Source: Rhodospirillaceae bacterium (GTDB lineage Bacteria; Pseudomonadota; Alphaproteobacteria; Thalassobaculales; Thalassobaculaceae). Taken from it: a stretch of 43,801 bases of DNA. The notes below the pieces were generated by a model, which saw only the letters and a list, made by a program, of their open reading frames with translations, was not told where the DNA came from and ran no database searches. The translations under genes and the position numbers were made by a program. The DNA lies in contig PBMU01000081.1 of the NCBI GenBank assembly GCA_002722775.1, forward strand, positions 1 to 43,801. Direction: 5' to 3'. Below are positions 25,521 through 33,915 of the stretch, piece after piece. Every line of letters starts with the position of its first letter. Position 1 is the first letter of the stretch.

Positions 25521-26972
25521 TCACCGGGTCCAAAACGCCGGCGAGAACATGACTAGCACGGTAAACAGCTCAAGCCGACCGAGCAACATGCCGAAGGACA
25601 AGAGCCACTTTGCGGATTCGGGTACGCTCTTGAAGTTTCCGTAGGGTCCGATCACGTCGCCGAGCCCGGGACCAACATTACTGATCGCGGTGGCAGCGCC
25701 TGAGATCGCGGTGACGAAATCTAGCCCGAGCGCTGCGAGAAGTGCGGCCAGGATCCCGAAGCAAAGGATATAGAGAAAAAAGAATCCCATCACCGCGTCC
25801 GATACGTTTTCGGGGATTGGTTTCCGGTTGTAGTAGGGAATGAAGACGCCGTGGGGCATAAGAAGCCGACCGACCTGCGCCTTGGCGGTAGCGTAGAGTA
25901 CTTGGAAGCGAAAGATCTTGATTCCGCCAGTGGTCGAGCCAGCACATCCTCCAATGAACATCAGACACAGAAACAACATAACTGGGAAGCCACCCCAGGC
26001 GCTAAAATTTGCCGTGGCATAGCCTGTCCCGGTCATTACGGAAATCACGTTGAAGGCCCCGTGACGGACCGAAATCTCGGCACTGAAATCAAGCACCGAC
26101 CAGGCCCACAGCACGACGCTAATTACCGACACGGCGGCTATGGCTAAAAACCATTTCACCTGGCTGTCTTGGAACATGGGAAACAACTCTCCGCGAACTA
26201 CTCGCAAATAGTAGACGAAGGGCAACGACCCAACGATCATGCCACCTATGATGATCCATTCGGCCATAGGATTGCTGAAATGCCCGATCGATCCATCCTT
26301 GGTGGAATAGCCGCCAGTGGCGATAGTAGTCATCGCATGTGCGATGGCATCGAACCCGGTAAGACCAGAGAGCCAGAGCCCGAGTGCGCAGACGCTTGTT
26401 AAAAGTAGGTAGATCGCGAAAATACCATCAGCGAGTTGGGCAGCGCGTGGTAGGACCTTGTCCGGTGTGTCGAAAGCTTCGGTCTGAAATAGCTGCATCC
26501 CTCCGACCGAGAGCATCGGCAGCACAGCTAGCGCCATGACGATAATACCGACTCCTCCCAGCCATTGAAGCAACGCACGCCAGAGCAGGATGCCGGGCGG
26601 GGCATTGTCAAGACCAGTGATAACAGTAGAACCAGTGGTTGTGATGCCTGACATCGACTCAAAAAACGCATCGGAGATGCTGAGGCCGAGTTCCGAGAAG
26701 GCGAAGGGAAGCGCGCCGACGATCGCGACGGCGAGCCAGCTCATTGTGGTTAGCAGGAAGGCCTGCCGCAGATTAAGTGTGGTGTGCATGCCGGAGCGGG
26801 TCGTCAGCATTAGGCCCACGCCGACAAACAGTGATACCGCAGCCGAGCCAGCGAAAATCTGCCAGTCAGGGTTGCCGGTCGCGAGATCGGCTATGGCTGG
26901 CAAACCCATAGCCACTGCGAGTAGTGACATTAGCAGGCCAATTATGAACAGGACTGGGCCGACCGCGACCAA
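25521..26972 (-). CDS. trkH: Trk-type potassium uptake protein, channel subunit
   Basis: Membrane subunit of the Trk K+ uptake system, 483 residues with about ten membrane helices and four pore loops. Selectivity-filter-like turns are visible as SGITTTGSTVI, TTIATGGYST, SVMTGTGYATANF and AISNVGPGLG, with the family block GGCAGSTTGGIKIFRF. An in-frame TGA shortly upstream leaves the TTG at 26972 as the only sensible start, preceded by GGAG. The regulatory TrkA gene is not in the window. It lies between folE and argE on the same strand. Confidence 0.93.
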   Translation of the reverse strand: MVAVGPVLFIIGLLMSLLAVAMGLPAIADLATGNPDWQIFAGSAAVSLFVGVGLMLTTRSGMHTTLNLRQAFLLTTMSWLAVAIVGALPFAFSELGLSISDAFFESMSGITTTGSTVITGLDNAPPGILLWRALLQWLGGVGIIVMALAVLPMLSVGGMQLFQTEAFDTPDKVLPRAAQLADGIFAIYLLLTSVCALGLWLSGLTGFDAIAHAMTTIATGGYSTKDGSIGHFSNPMAEWIIIGGMIVGSLPFVYYLRVVRGELFPMFQDSQVKWFLAIAAVSVISVVLWAWSVLDFSAEISVRHGAFNVISVMTGTGYATANFSAWGGFPVMLFLCLMFIGGCAGSTTGGIKIFRFQVLYATAKAQVGRLLMPHGVFIPYYNRKPIPENVSDAVMGFFFLYILCFGILAALLAALGLDFVTAISGAATAISNVGPGLGDVIGPYGNFKSVPESAKWLLSFGMLLGRLELFTVLVMFSPAFWTR

Positions 26973-27063
26973 TGCGCGCTCCGATCAGGGCCTGTAGGAA
27001 AAGGGGATCATTGGCGAATACAGGGTTCAAGTCCACCCGCCTGGAAAGGCCTAACGTGGCTGA

Positions 27064-27699
27064 TCATGGGTTACCGATCAAGCTCAAAAAGTCGCGACGC
27101 ATCTCTCGGTCGTCCTTGAAGCATCCAAGCATGCTCTTGGTAATCATAGTGACACCTGGCTTGTGCACGCCTCGGGTGGTCATGCATTCGTGTGCCGCCT
27201 CAATAACTACCGCCACGCCTTTCGGCCGAAGAATTTCTTCAATTGTACTGGCCACTTGGGATGTCAGCTTTTCCTGTATTTGTAGGCGTTTTCCGTAGAT
27301 TTCGAGGACACGCGCAAGCTTGCTGATACCGACGACCCGCCCATTAGGCACGTACGCGATATGAGCCTTGCCGATGATGGGTAGAATATGGTGCTCGCAG
27401 AACGATTCCAGCCGTATGTCGCGGAGCATCACCATTTCTTCGTACTGCTCGGTCTCCTCGAAGGTGCGTTCCAAGACTGCCTTTGGGTCTTCCAAATAGC
27501 CTGCAAACAGTTCTTCATAGGCCTTAATGACACGGGCCGGTGTGTCGACCAGTCCTTCCCGATTGGGGTCGTCGCCAACCCACTCAATGAGAGTCCGGAC
27601 GGCTGACTCCGCTTCTTGTCGCGTCGGGCGAACCGCCGGAAGGGTTGCGGTCCCCATTCCGACGGGCTTATCCGCCGTTGCGTGGTCGTCTGGCGCCAT
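27064..27699 (-). CDS. folE: GTP cyclohydrolase I
   Basis: Converts GTP to dihydroneopterin triphosphate, the first step to folate (and to queuosine and biopterin). It has 211 residues. Zinc ligands are C101 and H104 in ESFCEHH and C172 in AHECMTTRG; the substrate block [20 protein letters not shown] follows the first. Start at 27699 ([11 protein letters not shown]) with AGAGGAA upstream; the longer frame to 27762 is unlikely. It is upstream of trkH by 91 bases. Confidence 0.97.
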   Translation of the reverse strand: MAPDDHATADKPVGMGTATLPAVRPTRQEAESAVRTLIEWVGDDPNREGLVDTPARVIKAYEELFAGYLEDPKAVLERTFEETEQYEEMVMLRDIRLESFCEHHILPIIGKAHIAYVPNGRVVGISKLARVLEIYGKRLQIQEKLTSQVASTIEEILRPKGVAVVIEAAHECMTTRGVHKPGVTMITKSMLGCFKDDREMRRDFLSLIGNP

Positions 27700-27841
27700 G
27701 CTGTGTTCCTCTTGACGTCGCTTGCACACAAGCATCATCGCAGTCCATTGGGCGTAAAGCAAATATGGCCTTGCTGTAGCGCCTAACGGCGGCCCGGCAA
27801 AGACGTTCGGCTCGGCGTATAGTCAAACGGGGCCAATTGTT

Positions 27842-28234
27842 TTAGTTCAACCGAATGGCTTGGTGCGGACTGTCTAAGGAAAACGCGGGCACCGGCACGT
27901 CGAAACACCGACCTGACTTATCCTCCATGCCATATGATCCGACCATCATGCCTGAGGGGGTATTTAGCGGCGTTCCACTGGTGTACTCGTAAACCTCACC
28001 GGGCTCCAAAACCGGTTGCTCCCCAACCACGCCTGGGCCCCTAATCTCCTGGCTACGTCCTGTGGAATCAGTGATTTTCCAAGTTCGGTGGCGAAGTTGC
28101 ACAGTGTCCTCGCCGACATTTTCGATAGTCACCCGGTAGGCCCACATATACTTAGACTCTATGGGTGATGACTGGTCCTCAAGATAGATAGGCTCGACGC
28201 TGACCATTATTCCATTTGTTGTTTGAGAGTACAT
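27842..28234 (-). CDS. apaG: ApaG protein
   Basis: Small beta-sandwich protein of the ApaG/DUF525 family, 130 residues. Recognised by GIMVSVEPIYLEDQSSP, YRVTIENVGEDTVQLRHRTW and GVVGEQPVLEPGEVYEYTSG, then the GxM(V)GSY block. Family members bind nucleotides or pyrophosphate loosely, and ApaG is linked in enterobacteria to diadenosine tetraphosphate turnover and cobalt/magnesium phenotypes; its action here is unknown. The ATG follows GGAGGA closely. The gap to the RTX gene, 28235-28427, shows no gene. Confidence 0.93.
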   Translation of the reverse strand: MYSQTTNGIMVSVEPIYLEDQSSPIESKYMWAYRVTIENVGEDTVQLRHRTWKITDSTGRSQEIRGPGVVGEQPVLEPGEVYEYTSGTPLNTPSGMMVGSYGMEDKSGRCFDVPVPAFSLDSPHQAIRLN

Positions 28235-28427
28235 GGCGTCCTCCTACTTTTTACGAACCCCTATGTAGTGTTCCGACGGCCGAAGGTCTATAGCAAATAG
28301 ATCATTTATTTTGTTTACCAAAGAAGGAAACGAGAGGACCTAAGCTCGAACCATTCAAAAGTGATCTCCACCACTGTGCTGATGGGTTCACGACTATCCT
28401 CAGACGTCGCGTTCAGCCCCCGATTGC

Positions 28428-30023
28428 TTATATAAAATCGAAGAATGAACCGGTGACGATCGATCCTGTGTCGAACCCATTGTGGTTGATGACCAAGGTA
28501 TCTCCTGTACTAAAAGTGACCAAAGTACTAGTCTGGCTGCCACTGTAGCTCAGAGTGACGCCGCTGCTTATCTTGATGCGGTCGAGGTCGGACACGGAAA
28601 AGTCGGAAATAGTATCATTGCCAAAATTACCGGTTAGCACGAAATTATCAGCACCGCTTCCCCCGACCAGAATATCGGCATGGGCTCCGCCATGAATAGT
28701 ATCCGCACCAGCGCCGCCTGAGATAGTATCGGCGCCAGCACCGCCCGAGATAAAATCTGCCCCATTATTTCCATAAATAATGTCGGCTCCTGCGTTTCCG
28801 AACAGGCTATCTTCACCGTGGCCGCCTGAGATTGTTTCGCTGCCGGTGCCGCCCGAGATAGTATCGGCGCCAGAGTTGCCCTGAATCAAATTAGTGCCTG
28901 TGCTACCGAATAAAAGGTCGTTGTCCGCCCCACCAAAAACAGTGTCATTGCCGGCTCCGGCGGTGATCGTGTCGTTACCTTGGTTGCCGTAGATAAGGTC
29001 GTTCCCCCCAAATCCGTTGAGTAAGTCACTACCATTGCCGCCGAACAATGAATCCGCGGATCCCGCACCCTGCATGGTATCGGCGCCCAAATTTCCATAA
29101 AGCAAATTCAAGCCATCGCCTCCGGCCAACATGTCGTTGCCCGCGCCGCCAAACAGGCTGTCATTTCCGCTACCGCCACTCAACGTGTCGTGACCTTGGT
29201 TACCATAGATCACATCGGCTCCGTTGCCGCCATAGGCCACGTCCGCCAGAACGCCGCCATAAATGGAGTCGATGTCGTTACCGCCGTAAATGGTGTCGCT
29301 ACCGTTACCGCCATAAAGCAAGTCATTTCCGCCACCGCCACTCAATGTGTCGTCGCCAAGGTTGCCATAGATCACATCGGCTCCGTTGCCGCCATAGGCC
29401 ACGTCCGCCTCCGCGCCGCCATAGATGGTGTCACTGTCGTCGCCGCCTGAGATAGTGTCGTTGCCGACACCGCCATAAATCAGATCGTCGCCATCGGCGC
29501 CTGAAATCCGGTCGAGATCCTGACCACCGAAGATCGTGTCGAGGCCGGAGCCGCCCACTAGGGTATCGTTCCCGGCGTTCCCGTAGATCAAGTCGTTGCC
29601 ACCTCCGCCGTTAAGCGCGTCCGTCCCGTCTCCAAGCCCACCGAAAAGCCCATCATTGCCGTCACCTGCGATCAGTGTGTCGGCGTCCGGGCCGCCCCTC
29701 AATGTGTCGTCCGCCAACGTGGAGACAACATCAAGCCTGTTGAGCGACCCAACCAATCCGTCGCCGGTCACATTGACGCCGATCGAACTGTTGAAAACGA
29801 TTGAAATTTTGGAGGTATTCGTCATCGCGAAGATGCCTTCAAAATCAACTACGTGCGCGGCATTGGAATTCACTGTGATGTTGGTGTACCCGCGCCCTTC
29901 GATCCCAGCCAAGTTACCTGCCTCAAGCACCCCGGAATTGATCGTTAGTGTCCCCCCGTCCGCCAAAAGGGGTACTGCCAAGGTCGCTTCGTCTATTTTT
30001 TCGGCGGTGGTTGTTACTGCCAT
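28428..30023 (-). CDS. RTX calcium-binding nonapeptide-repeat protein, probably type I secreted
   Basis: A 531-residue acidic, Gly/Asp-rich protein. Residues about 100-475 are made of some 35 or more copies of the GGxGxDxLx repeat, which folds as a calcium-filled parallel beta roll. There is no Sec signal peptide. The end, SIVTGSFFDFI, has an Asp followed by hydrophobic residues, as in C-terminal signals of type I secretion substrates. No enzyme domain is visible in the first 100 residues, so this may be an adhesin, surface-layer or matrix protein. No type I exporter genes are in the window. SD AGGA lies about ten bases before the ATG. Confidence 0.88.
   Translation of the reverse strand: MAVTTTAEKIDEATLAVPLLADGGTLTINSGVLEAGNLAGIEGRGYTNITVNSNAAHVVDFEGIFAMTNTSKISIVFNSSIGVNVTGDGLVGSLNRLDVVSTLADDTLRGGPDADTLIAGDGNDGLFGGLGDGTDALNGGGGNDLIYGNAGNDTLVGGSGLDTIFGGQDLDRISGADGDDLIYGGVGNDTISGGDDSDTIYGGAEADVAYGGNGADVIYGNLGDDTLSGGGGNDLLYGGNGSDTIYGGNDIDSIYGGVLADVAYGGNGADVIYGNQGHDTLSGGSGNDSLFGGAGNDMLAGGDGLNLLYGNLGADTMQGAGSADSLFGGNGSDLLNGFGGNDLIYGNQGNDTITAGAGNDTVFGGADNDLLFGSTGTNLIQGNSGADTISGGTGSETISGGHGEDSLFGNAGADIIYGNNGADFISGGAGADTISGGAGADTIHGGAHADILVGGSGADNFVLTGNFGNDTISDFSVSDLDRIKISSGVTLSYSGSQTSTLVTFSTGDTLVINHNGFDTGSIVTGSFFDFI
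29203..29409 (-). repeat. 45-base identical repeats inside the RTX gene, 162 bases apart
   Basis: The same 45 bases occur at 29203-29247 and 29365-29409. The offset of 162 bases equals 54 residues, or six nonapeptides, and the encoded segment ADVAYGGNGADVIYGN appears twice. This indicates recent tandem duplication or gene-internal homogenisation of a six-repeat unit. Confidence 0.85.
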
Positions 30024-30222
30024 GTTCGAGTCGTCCTATCGGAATCTATCGCCGCAGCTAGGAATGCAAGTATCATACCAGACGGTGCGATGCGGCCGCA
30101 GATGATCCACAAATTCCAGAATTAGTCCTCGCCATAAACTAAGCACAAGGCGCTGTTTTCGCCAAATTCGTACCTTCATGGAATGAGCCTTGTGCCAGCG
30201 AATGTGTCTACATTGGGGCGGC

Positions 30223-30251
30223 TTGATGGAGGTAGGTGGGCAAGGTAATGT
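30223..30251 (+). promoter_or_regulatory. Candidate promoter for tRNA-Gly
   Basis: TTGATG (30223-30228) and TAATGT (30246-30251) with a 17-base spacer end 11 bases before the tRNA. The -35 matches four and the -10 three of six consensus bases. By-eye call. Confidence 0.28.
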
Positions 30252-30262
30252 GCCGGTATCGC

Positions 30263-30336
30263 GCGGGTGTAGTTCAATGGTAGAACATCAGCTTCCCAAG
30301 CTGAATACGGGGGTTCGATTCCCCTCACCCGCTCCA
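30263..30336 (+). tRNA. tRNA-Gly, anticodon CCC
   Basis: A 74-base cloverleaf including an encoded CCA. The acceptor GCGGGTG pairs with CACCCGC, the discriminator base is T, the D-arm carries AGTTCAATGGTAGAA, the anticodon loop is TTCCCAA flanked by TCAGC/GCTGA, and the T-arm is GGGGGTTCGATTCCCCT. The anticodon at loop positions 34-36 is CCC, reading GGG glycine codons. Confidence 0.97.
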
Positions 30337-30870
30337 TCCAAACTAGCCCGAGTATATCTAATCCTTTGATATATACATCTATAAGTCAGATTTTATCTCA
30401 ATTGGGTTAGTTCGAATTGGATTAGATTGATCAAGTGGTGCCCAGGAGTAGAGTTCGTTTGCTGTCACGAGAATCATCCGTACAAATCTTAGAATCTGCC
30501 TATCACTCCAGTCGTTGGGTCAATGCTAGAAACTCGAGTTTAAATTCGCGACAATATTGCGGGCGCGAAAGCTGGATTTTGTCGCCGTCAAAAGGGGTTG
30601 AAATAAACCGTTGTATTGGCTAGGTCATGGTTGCTGACCAAATTTGCTTTTCAAGCCATTCAAGGGACAAGGTGCCGCAGGCTTGGAATTGAGTAAAATG
30701 GTCTCTCGCTAGTCGCAAGCGGTGTCATGGTTGGGCCAAATTATTGGGGCCCGGCAGAGAATGCTTTCGCTAAGGGAAGGTCCTGTCTTGGCGCATTCCG
30801 CATCAGGACGCGTTCGCCTTGACGGGGTAGGTAGAACCAAGTAACCGACGATGGGAATGGAGAACAGAAT
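30337..30870. other. AT-rich gap after tRNA-Gly without a gene
   Basis: About 530 bases. The first 330 are clearly more AT-rich than the surroundings and contain an imperfect direct repeat AATTGGGTTAG (30400-30410) and AATTGGATTAG (30415-30425). No integrase piece, repeat of the tRNA 3' end or credible reading frame was found. The last part serves as leader for the DJ-1-like gene, with GGAG shortly before its ATG. Confidence 0.5.
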
Positions 30871-31440
30871 ATGACCGATAAGCCGCTGAACGGGCGTAAA
30901 GTCGCTCTGATGGTTGCCAATGGGTTCGACGAAATCGAATTCACTGAACCTCAAAAGCGTCTCATCGAGGCTGGCGCGACTGTGAAAGTAGTTTCTCGCG
31001 CCAATGGTTTGGTCAACGGCTGGTATGACGGTGGGTGGGGGCATTTCTTTCCGGTGGACGTTGACCTAGCCGATACACTCGCAGTTGATTATGACGGGCT
31101 AGTTGTTCCGGGGGGCAGCCGCAGCATCGACAAGATGGCCGATGACCCTCACGCGAAGCGCGTCCTAAAGGCGTTCTTGCGAGCCAACATGCCAACGGCT
31201 GTGATTGGCGAGGGCGCGAGACTGATGATTGCGTCTGAGGATGCGGCGGGTCACGTGTTGACCGGTGCCGCCGACATTCAAGCCACCATGGAAGCAGCTG
31301 GCGCAGAATGGCGAAACGAACCGGTCGTTGAGTCAGGAAATCTCGTCTCCGGTAGTGGAGCCGAGGCGATCCAGGAGCAAATGGACAAGTTCATTTCGCT
31401 GGTAGCATGCTACGAAAGTGAGGTGAATGAAGCGGCCTGA
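30871..31440 (+). CDS. DJ-1/PfpI-family protein without the catalytic cysteine
   Basis: A 189-residue class I glutamine-amidotransferase-like fold. The N-terminus reads KVALMVANGFDEIEFTEP with the conserved Glu (E23), then LVVPGGSRSIDKM. At the nucleophile elbow, where active PfpI and DJ-1 proteins have a Cys-His (ICHG), this one reads VIGEGARLM: G113 replaces Cys and E114 replaces His. A protease, chaperone or deglycase mechanism based on that Cys is therefore excluded. I recall similar 'AIGEG' versions in other alphaproteobacteria, so this may be a stable subfamily, perhaps a binding protein. GGAG lies ten or so bases before the ATG. Its closest neighbours are tRNA-Gly and DUF1289. Confidence 0.88.
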   Translation: MTDKPLNGRKVALMVANGFDEIEFTEPQKRLIEAGATVKVVSRANGLVNGWYDGGWGHFFPVDVDLADTLAVDYDGLVVPGGSRSIDKMADDPHAKRVLKAFLRANMPTAVIGEGARLMIASEDAAGHVLTGAADIQATMEAAGAEWRNEPVVESGNLVSGSGAEAIQEQMDKFISLVACYESEVNEAA

Positions 31441-31590
31441 TCCACAGTTGTTTTCAGTTTTGTTGGATAAGCATGGGTCCGCTGTAGTTGGGGGTTTAGT
31501 CAATTTGGTTTTGAATAATTAAGTGGTTTTGTAACGCTCGTTTAAGGCCCAGATGAGGGCCCTTCGTCGGGCGAAGGGTAAGAAGGGTGC

Positions 31591-31833
31591 ATGGATCAAG
31601 ACTTTCCCATCACTTCGCCGTGCGTCGGTGTTTGTCAAATCAATGCCAAAACAAAGTTCTGTCTCGGCTGCTTCCGGACTTTGCGTGAAGTTGCGCACTG
31701 GTCGCGTTATTCCGACGATCAGAAAGCCGAGGTGATGCAATCTTTGCGCGAAAGACAGAGTGATGCCGGTGTGGATAGGAGACGCGTTACGCGTCGCCAG
31801 CGCCGAAGAACTACTGAGGCGGAAGCTGGGTAG
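31591..31833 (+). CDS. DUF1289 cysteine-motif protein
   Basis: An 80-residue protein with the DUF1289 pattern: SPCVGVC, then FCLGCFRTLREVAHWSRYSD. The four cysteines C11, C15, C24 and C27 are spaced as a small metal-binding knuckle. A very basic Arg-rich tail follows (about 60-75). The role of the family is unknown; zinc or Fe-S binding is inferred from the cysteines. AAGAAGGG precedes the ATG. It is 150 bases after the DJ-1-like gene. Confidence 0.88.
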   Translation: MDQDFPITSPCVGVCQINAKTKFCLGCFRTLREVAHWSRYSDDQKAEVMQSLRERQSDAGVDRRRVTRRQRRRTTEAEAG

Positions 31834-31843
31834 TTGTTTGGGG

Positions 31844-31872
31844 TTTTTGTGAGGTGGTGTGTCGCACAAAAA
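31844..31872 (+). terminator. Possible weak terminator after the DUF1289 gene
   Basis: An 8-bp AT-rich stem, TTTTTGTG (31844-31851) with CACAAAAA (31865-31872), around a 13-base loop, starting ten bases after the stop codon. It lacks a GC-rich stem and a T-tract after it, so termination in the plus direction is doubtful; a role on the opposite strand or none is possible. Confidence 0.3.
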
Positions 31873-32200
31873 TAGCATGATTAGCAAAGAAATCGGCTTG
31901 ACTGGAAAGCCACGTAATTCGATATTGCCGATCCAATGAAGCGGCCGGGCGGGCTCCTGGAATAGGGTACCGCGACCGGCCGTAACGTCCTATTAGCAGG
32001 TACTGTAACCTTAACGAGGGCCAAGCGTTTCTGTTTAGCCATGAGGGCTCTAATTAGGACAGTCGCGAAATTGTATCCTTTGGGCCGGTGCGCTGCGGAT
32101 TTTGGCACCAATAGTCCTGCCAAACCATTTCGCTCAGAGGCAAACAATGTAGAGCGGGATGCGATGTGGTGTTGGAACATCCATTGGTTGGGAGGGAGTG
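31873..32200. other. Gap between DUF1289 gene and speD
   Basis: About 330 bases without a credible gene. It holds an inverted repeat CGGCCGG (31942-31948) with CCGGCCG (31976-31982), 27 bases apart, in the possible leader of speD. No known riboswitch was recognised. GGGAGGGAG just before 32201 is the speD SD. Confidence 0.4.
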
Positions 32201-32749
32201 ATGAGCAAGACCGTCGCTTTCACTGATTTGGGAGTTATCTCGGAAGCTCGGCCGAGCAGAATTAATTCCGAAATCTCCGAGGCCGGCTTTTCTGGAAGCA
32301 TGACATCCTTCAAGGACACTAACGTGGTCGCCTTAGGGCCTCGGTGCGGTGACGATCTGTATTCCGGATCAGTTCAAGCCGACCATTTCGTTGAACGTGA
32401 CGGTATGATTTTCGCTGGAACCCATTTGATAATCGATCTTTGGGGCGCATCCCGGCTGGACGATCTGGACCACATCGAATTGGCGTTAAGAGACGCGGTA
32501 TTAGCGACCGGAGCCACGTTACTGCATATTCATTTGCATCATTTTACGCCGAATGGGGGTGTTTCGGGCGTGGCGGTTCTGGCGGAATCCCACATCAGTA
32601 TCCACACTTGGCCCGAACGCGGCTACGCGGCATTGGATGTTTTTATGTGTGGTGAGGCACGTCCCCACGATGCGGTTCCGGTGCTTCGACGAGCCTTCGA
32701 CCCTGAGTCCGTTCAAATTGGCGATCACCGACGCGGTGTTGTGGGGTGA
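32201..32749 (+). CDS. speD: S-adenosylmethionine decarboxylase proenzyme
   Basis: Pyruvoyl enzyme giving decarboxylated SAM, the aminopropyl donor for spermidine. It has 182 residues. Self-cleavage site E129-S130 in AESHISIHTWPE, with H135 and C150 (in VFMCGE) in the spacing known from the Thermotoga enzyme. The core starts at about residue 70 (FAGTHLIIDLW), so there is an N-terminal extension of about 65 residues compared with the short class 1B enzymes. ATG at 32201 with a strong GGGAGGGAG; internal ATGs at codons 34 and 69 would be shorter. The stop overlaps the speE GTG by four bases. Confidence 0.93.
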   Translation: MSKTVAFTDLGVISEARPSRINSEISEAGFSGSMTSFKDTNVVALGPRCGDDLYSGSVQADHFVERDGMIFAGTHLIIDLWGASRLDDLDHIELALRDAVLATGATLLHIHLHHFTPNGGVSGVAVLAESHISIHTWPERGYAALDVFMCGEARPHDAVPVLRRAFDPESVQIGDHRRGVVG

Positions 32750-33594
32750 CCAAGTGGTTTGAGGAGGCCCTGCACCCGGGTATCACACAACGTTTGTCGA
32801 TGGACAAAATTTTGTATCAGAAGTCCACTGGTCTGCAGGATTTGGTGATCTTTGAGAATAGCGTCTTTGGGCGTGTCCTGGCGCTGGATGGCGTTGTGCA
32901 AACTACCGAGGGCGACGAGCACATCTATCATGAGATGTTGAGCCATGTGCCGATCCTGGCTCATGGTGCGGCTCGACGCGTTTTGATCATCGGTGGCGGT
33001 GATGGTGGGATGGCGAGGGAAGTGATGCGCCACCAAAGCGTGACAGATGTGACTATGGTTGAGATTGATAGAACTGTGATCGATCTCTGCCGTACACATA
33101 TCCCATCGTTAAGTCGAGGTGCGTTCGATGACCCTCGCCTTGATCTCGTGATTGCCGACGGTGCTGTCTTTATAGAGCAGACGGACGCGCGATGGGATGT
33201 CATCATCATTGATTCAACTGACCCGTTGGGTCCGGGCGAGGTGTTATTTGGCGAACCCTTTTATCGCGGCTGCAAACGGTGCCTTACACCAGGTGGTGTT
33301 CTCGTCACGCAGAATGGGGTTCCTTATGTTCAGGGCAAGGAGGTTACAAACAGTCACCGTCGGCTCGTTCCGCATTTTCGGGATGTATGGTTTTATGTTG
33401 CTCCGGTGCCAACGTATCAAGGTGGGCATATGGCATTCGGCTGGGCAACGGATGATGCTTCGCTTCGGACGATCTCCTCTGATGTTATCGCGCGGCGATT
33501 CGAAACCCTGAGCTTTACAACGAGCTACTATACACCCGAGGTACATGTCGCAGCATTCGCATTGCCGGCCTATGTGACAGCTCTTCTAGCTTAG
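32746..33594 (+). CDS. speE: Spermidine synthase
   Basis: Transfers aminopropyl from decarboxylated SAM to putrescine, releasing methylthioadenosine, which mtnP at 4526 can recycle. It has 282 residues. N-terminal beta domain, then the nucleotide-binding IIGGGDGGMAREVMRH, VEIDRTVIDLC and the catalytic-site IIIDSTDPLGPGEVLF. The start is GTG at 32746 in GTGA overlapping the speD stop, so the two are translationally coupled. The gene is followed by a 321-base gap. Confidence 0.96.
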   Translation: MTKWFEEALHPGITQRLSMDKILYQKSTGLQDLVIFENSVFGRVLALDGVVQTTEGDEHIYHEMLSHVPILAHGAARRVLIIGGGDGGMAREVMRHQSVTDVTMVEIDRTVIDLCRTHIPSLSRGAFDDPRLDLVIADGAVFIEQTDARWDVIIIDSTDPLGPGEVLFGEPFYRGCKRCLTPGGVLVTQNGVPYVQGKEVTNSHRRLVPHFRDVWFYVAPVPTYQGGHMAFGWATDDASLRTISSDVIARRFETLSFTTSYYTPEVHVAAFALPAYVTALLA

Positions 33595-33915
33595 GGCTGC
33601 AAAAAGCCAACCATTTGTATAAAAAGAACTGGCCCTAGGAATACTTTGTTCATTTACGATTATAGGTATGGATCACGATACACTGCTATGCTTCTCGTTT
33701 GATACACGGTAGCTAAGGAAACAAGAATGATACCTCCGGTAAGTGTCGGGCCGTCAATTCTTTTGGTGAACGCTAGGCGGGGTGTTGGAGTGGTTTCTTC
33801 GGCAGTGACTTTTGGTCGATATCCCGGTTTGTTCTATAAAGTTCTTTCATCCCAACAATGCTGGGATCAGATCCAACCATGATATGATTGTGTCGATTCG
33901 AGCGGCGCGGACAAC
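33595..33915. other. Gap between speE and the glycan cluster
   Basis: About 320 bases with no gene. A short GGCT/AGCC hairpin with loop GCAAAA starts at the speE stop (33595-33608). A second inverted repeat, ATCCCA (33849-33854) with TGGGAT (33862-33867), lies about 50 bases before the first glycosyltransferase. It likely holds the promoter of that gene, but I cannot place one with confidence. Confidence 0.4.

Noticed and set aside
28428-30023. CRISPR-like or satellite array
   Set aside because: The periodic 27-base pattern is coding for nonapeptides, with varied third positions and no spacers.
29048-30105. Long plus-strand frames (135 and 169 codons) opposite the RTX gene
   Set aside because: They follow from the repeated GGxGxD codons read on the other strand; their composition is Arg/His- or Ser/Pro-rich low complexity with no SD.
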